Shown: positions 61,850 to 64,000 of the stretch, piece after piece
Layout of the letters: each line of letters starts with the position of its first letter
Numbering within the stretch: position 1 is the first letter of the stretch
Origin: Streptomyces spectabilis
GTDB taxonomy: Bacteria > Actinomycetota > Actinomycetes > Streptomycetales > Streptomycetaceae
Length of the DNA stretch: 64,000 nucleotides
NCBI RefSeq assembly: GCF_008704795.1
Contig: NZ_CP023690.1
Coordinates: 5,776,501-5,840,500, forward strand
Direction: 5' to 3'
The notes under the pieces: model-generated
The model's input: the letters and a program-made list of their open reading frames with translations, nothing else
Told to the model about the DNA's origin: nothing
Database searches by the model: none
Made by a program: the position numbers and the translations under genes

Positions 61850-62538
61850 CCCCCCACATCAAGGTGCTTGTCGTGGACGACCAGTTCCTCATCCGCGCCG
61901 GGCTCGTCGGTGTGCTGCGGGCCGCGCCCGGCATCGAGGTCGTCGGCGAGGCGGGTGACGGCGCCGAGGCCGTGGAGCTCGCCGCGGAGGCCCGTCCCGA
62001 CGTGATCCTCATGGACATCCGCATGCCCGGCATGAACGGCATCACGGCCACCGAGCGCATCCTGGCCGCGGCGCCCGACCCGGCGCCGCGCGTTCTCGTC
62101 CTGACCACCTTCGACCTCGACGAGTACGTGTACGGGGCGCTGCGCGCGGGCGCGGCCGGGTTCCTGCTCAAGGACTCGGGCCCGGAGCGGCTCCTCGCCG
62201 CGGTGGCGGCGGTGGGCAGCGGCGACGCGCTGTTCGCGCCGAGCGTCACGCGCCGCCTGGTGGAGGCGTTCGCGCAGCGGTCCGGGAGCACCCCGCTCGC
62301 GGGCTCCGAGTCGCCGCCGGGCCTGGAGTCCCTGACGGGCCGCGAGCTGGAGGTCCTCAAGCTGATAGCGCGAGGCCTGTCGAACGCGGAGATAGCCGAC
62401 CGCCTCTACATCAGCGAGGCGACCGTCAAGACGCATCTGAACCGCACGATGAACAAGCTGGACATCGACACCCGGGCGCAGGCCGTGGTGATGGCGTACG
62501 AGTCGGGCCTGGTCACGCCGGGCGACCAGGGCCTCTGA
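61846..62538 (+). CDS. NarL/LuxR-family response regulator
   Basis: A 230-residue regulator. The receiver domain starts IKVLVVDDQFLIRAGLVGVL and has the phosphoacceptor Asp about 57 in VILMDIRMPGMNG, Thr in VLTTFDLDEYV and Lys in FLLKDSG. The LuxR HTH (about 165-225) reads LTGRELEVLKLIARGLSNAEIADRLYISEATVKTHLNRTMNKLDI. The ATG overlaps the kinase stop by four bases, so the pair is co-expressed. The target genes are unknown; they need not be adjacent. Confidence 0.94.
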   Translation: MTPHIKVLVVDDQFLIRAGLVGVLRAAPGIEVVGEAGDGAEAVELAAEARPDVILMDIRMPGMNGITATERILAAAPDPAPRVLVLTTFDLDEYVYGALRAGAAGFLLKDSGPERLLAAVAAVGSGDALFAPSVTRRLVEAFAQRSGSTPLAGSESPPGLESLTGRELEVLKLIARGLSNAEIADRLYISEATVKTHLNRTMNKLDIDTRAQAVVMAYESGLVTPGDQGL

Positions 62539-62580
62539 CCCGCACGGAGCTGCTCGCACGGAGCGGCGGACGGAGCGGCC

Positions 62581-62602
62581 CGCCCCCTCCCCCGGGAGGG
62601 CG
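62581..62602. terminator. Hairpin between the regulator and secreted-protein genes
   Basis: CGCCCCCTCCC and GGGAGGGCG can pair with a small loop (62581-62602) between convergent genes. Confidence 0.55.
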
Positions 62603-62626
62603 GACCGCTGCTCGTGGGCCGGCCGT

Positions 62627-62977
62627 TCAGCAGGTCACGGTCTTGTCGTAGGAGCCGAAGGGCCAGCTGTGGCGCGCCCAGGCGCGGTGCTTGAGCGAGG
62701 TGCAGCGCGAGTCGGGGCCGTGCTTGACGACGATCTTCACGCGCAGCACGCGGCCGCAGTTGTTGGTGGCGGTGGCGGAGCGCCCGCTGACGGACCGCTC
62801 GACGCAGGCGGGCGCCGTGCCCTGCGGCGCGGCGGACGCGGCCGGGGCGAGGGTGAGGCCGCCGCCCAGGACGGCGGCCGCGGTGAGGCCCACGGCGGTG
62901 GCCCGGACGTGCCCCCGGGCCTTGCGGCCCCAGCCGGTGTCCGTGGTGTCACAAGGCATGCGTGTGCTGCTGGTCAT
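62627..62977 (-). CDS. Small secreted Cys-rich protein (possibly alpha-amylase-inhibitor-like)
   Basis: A 116-residue exported protein. The signal peptide is long, with a basic start (GWGRKARGHVRATAVGL) and a hydrophobic core (TAAAVLGGGLTLAPAASAAPQ). The mature part of about 65 residues has four Cys: PACVERS, NNCGRVLRVKIVVKHG, SRCTSLKHRA and the C-terminal TVTC. The spacing and the beta-strand pattern between Cys 2 and Cys 3 resemble Streptomyces proteinaceous alpha-amylase inhibitors (tendamistat type), which also have two disulfides, but the Trp-Arg-Tyr inhibitory triad is absent. Only partial similarity is claimed. ATG 62977 is the start that gives a signal peptide. It is transcribed alone. 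Confidence 0.7.
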   Translation of the reverse strand: MTSSTRMPCDTTDTGWGRKARGHVRATAVGLTAAAVLGGGLTLAPAASAAPQGTAPACVERSVSGRSATATNNCGRVLRVKIVVKHGPDSRCTSLKHRAWARHSWPFGSYDKTVTC

Positions 62978-63272
62978 GGGTGTTCTCCCCCGTGGAAGTG
63001 GTGCCGCGAGATGCGGCGTTCTCGACTGTGCCGAGCGGAATCGGTCAACAGCCAGAGCGGCTGGTCCCGGTGGGTGCCCTTGGGATGTCCCACCCGCTGA
63101 CCTGCGGCGGAGCGGGAGCCGGGGGCGCGGGCGTGGGACGTGGGACACGGCCGGAGTGGCCGGTTCGGGGGTGCGAAACGGCCGCCGGGGAACCGGAATT
63201 GATGCATCCGCCCTCTTTTGGGTCACAGGGGGCGATACGCCCGGGAGACCTTGTGACGCGTCCGGGGGAGAC

Positions 63273-64000
63273 ATGCCGCGTTGGAAAGAGCTGCCCGCGC
63301 AGCTGGGGGAGCAGGAGCGTCAGCTCCTCGTCCAGTTACGGCGGATGAAGGACCACAGTGGACTCAGCCTGGCGTCGCTCGGCGCCAAGACCTCGTACAG
63401 CGGCTCCTCGTGGGAGCGGTATCTGAACGGCAAGAAGCCCGTGCCGCGTGCGGCGGTGGAGGAGCTGGCCCAGGTCTGCGGCGCGGACCCGACCCGGCTC
63501 CTCGTGCTGCACGAGGTGGCGCGGGCGGCGGACGGGCACGCGGAGCCGGTCGACAGCGAGGCCGAGGCCGTCGCGCCCGAGGCCGCGGCCCAGCCGGTGA
63601 CACGTGCGAGCGCGCCGCCGGGACCGCCCGCGGAAGCGCCGCCCGCGGCCCGCACCGTGCGGCTGCGCTCCGCGCTCACCGCGCTCGTGCTCGCGGTGGC
63701 CGCGGCGTTCGCGGGCGGCCTGCTCGCCGGGCGGGCGCTCTCGGGGGACGGGGGCGACGAGGGCCGCGGTGTGTTCGCGTACGCCCAGGAACGGACGTAC
63801 TCGTGCGAGAACGGCCGCGCCGACGGCGTCCGCCACGCCGGGTACTCGACGACGGCCACCGCGATCCTCGACCGGGGGAGCACCGGCTGGGAGGTCGTCG
63901 AGGCGCAGTGCCTGCTCAAGGCCCACGGCTTCGGCGCCGGGAAGATCGACGGGTCGTACGGCGACGGTACGAAGGCGGCCGTCAAGCGCTTCCAGCGCGC
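63273..64000 (+). CDS. HTH / membrane / peptidoglycan-binding protein (partial, runs off the window)
   Basis: The gene starts with ATG 63273 behind GGGGGAG and is open to the window end, giving 242 codons. The N-terminus is an XRE-like helix-turn-helix (QLRRMKDHSGLSLASLGAKTSYSGSSWERYLNGKKPVPRAAVEELAQVCGADP, about residues 22-75). A Pro/Ala-rich linker precedes one membrane segment (ALTALVLAVAAAFAGGLLAG, about 138-157). The external part contains EVVEAQCLLKAHGFGAGKIDGSYGDGTKAAVKRFQ, a PG_binding_1 domain (about 210-242) still incomplete at the edge. The order places a DNA- or protein-binding domain inside and a wall-binding domain outside, suggesting a transmembrane link between wall and cytoplasm; that role is inference. 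Confidence 0.85.
   Translation, partial: MPRWKELPAQLGEQERQLLVQLRRMKDHSGLSLASLGAKTSYSGSSWERYLNGKKPVPRAAVEELAQVCGADPTRLLVLHEVARAADGHAEPVDSEAEAVAPEAAAQPVTRASAPPGPPAEAPPAARTVRLRSALTALVLAVAAAFAGGLLAGRALSGDGGDEGRGVFAYAQERTYSCENGRADGVRHAGYSTTATAILDRGSTGWEVVEAQCLLKAHGFGAGKIDGSYGDGTKAAVKRFQR

Noticed and set aside
1..64000. Biosynthetic gene cluster, prophage, insertion sequence, CRISPR array or tRNA gene
   Set aside because: I found no polyketide or peptide synthetase modules, no transposase or integrase, no regularly spaced repeats and no tRNA-like T-arm sequences. The window looks like conserved chromosome core.

Overview
The base composition (very high G+C, strong third-position GC bias, long spurious open frames antisense to nearly every gene), GTG/TTG starts, leaderless transcripts and gene content point to a Streptomyces chromosome core region. 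Two dispersed sequence families that I recognise as typical of Streptomyces genomes (12293-12393 and 14868-14923) support this. I see no insertion sequence, prophage, tRNA, rRNA or CRISPR array.

Layout. (1) 1-13116: the 3' end of glpD, then six tandem paralogous membrane Ser/Thr kinases on the + strand; the second is a clear pseudokinase. (2) 13251-16800: succinate-semialdehyde dehydrogenase and a GMC/cholesterol-oxidase-like flavoprotein, then a convergent LAETG cell-wall protein, a small membrane protein and a lipoprotein. (3) 19779-22976: an isolated DasR-type palindrome, chorismate mutase (minus strand) with what looks like a Phe/Tyr leader-peptide attenuator, and guaA. (4) 23090-30631: a PNPOx-like protein, a class II aldolase, two membrane proteins including DoxX, a PspC/LiaF-like protein and a divergent PspC-histidine kinase/NarL regulator pair. 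(5) 30709-39638: envelope genes (two NlpC/P60 hydrolases, one behind a c-di-AMP riboswitch; one M23 peptidase; one lipase) around a UvrD/PcrA helicase. (6) 40029-49077: icmB-like B12-binding mutase subunit, then a divergent cluster (DUF5691-like and SWIM-finger genes leftward; MoxR AAA+ ATPase, DUF5682-like and VWA genes rightward) sharing one palindromic control region. (7) 49495-60255: housekeeping genes sucCD, purNH and folD with small membrane proteins, and a regulator gene apparently split by a frameshift. (8) 60689-64000: a second histidine kinase/response regulator pair, a small secreted protein and the start of an HTH-TM-peptidoglycan-binding protein.

Most interesting points. The intergenic region at 43872-44073 carries a 14-bp inverted repeat. 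Each arm contains the TTGTCAGTG element of the LexA-independent (RecA-NDp/PafBC-type) DNA-damage promoter. A full match with a TAnnnT -10 box at the exact N8 spacing ends seven bases before the ATG of the SWIM gene. The uvrD/pcrA helicase in the same window has the same promoter type, so the SWIM-MoxR-VWA cluster is predicted to be a DNA-damage-induced system of unknown function. The chorismate mutase leader (20844-21008) has all parts of a ribosome-mediated attenuator: promoter, leaderless peptide with Phe/Phe/Tyr codons, competing hairpins and a strong terminator. Both are predictions from sequence alone.
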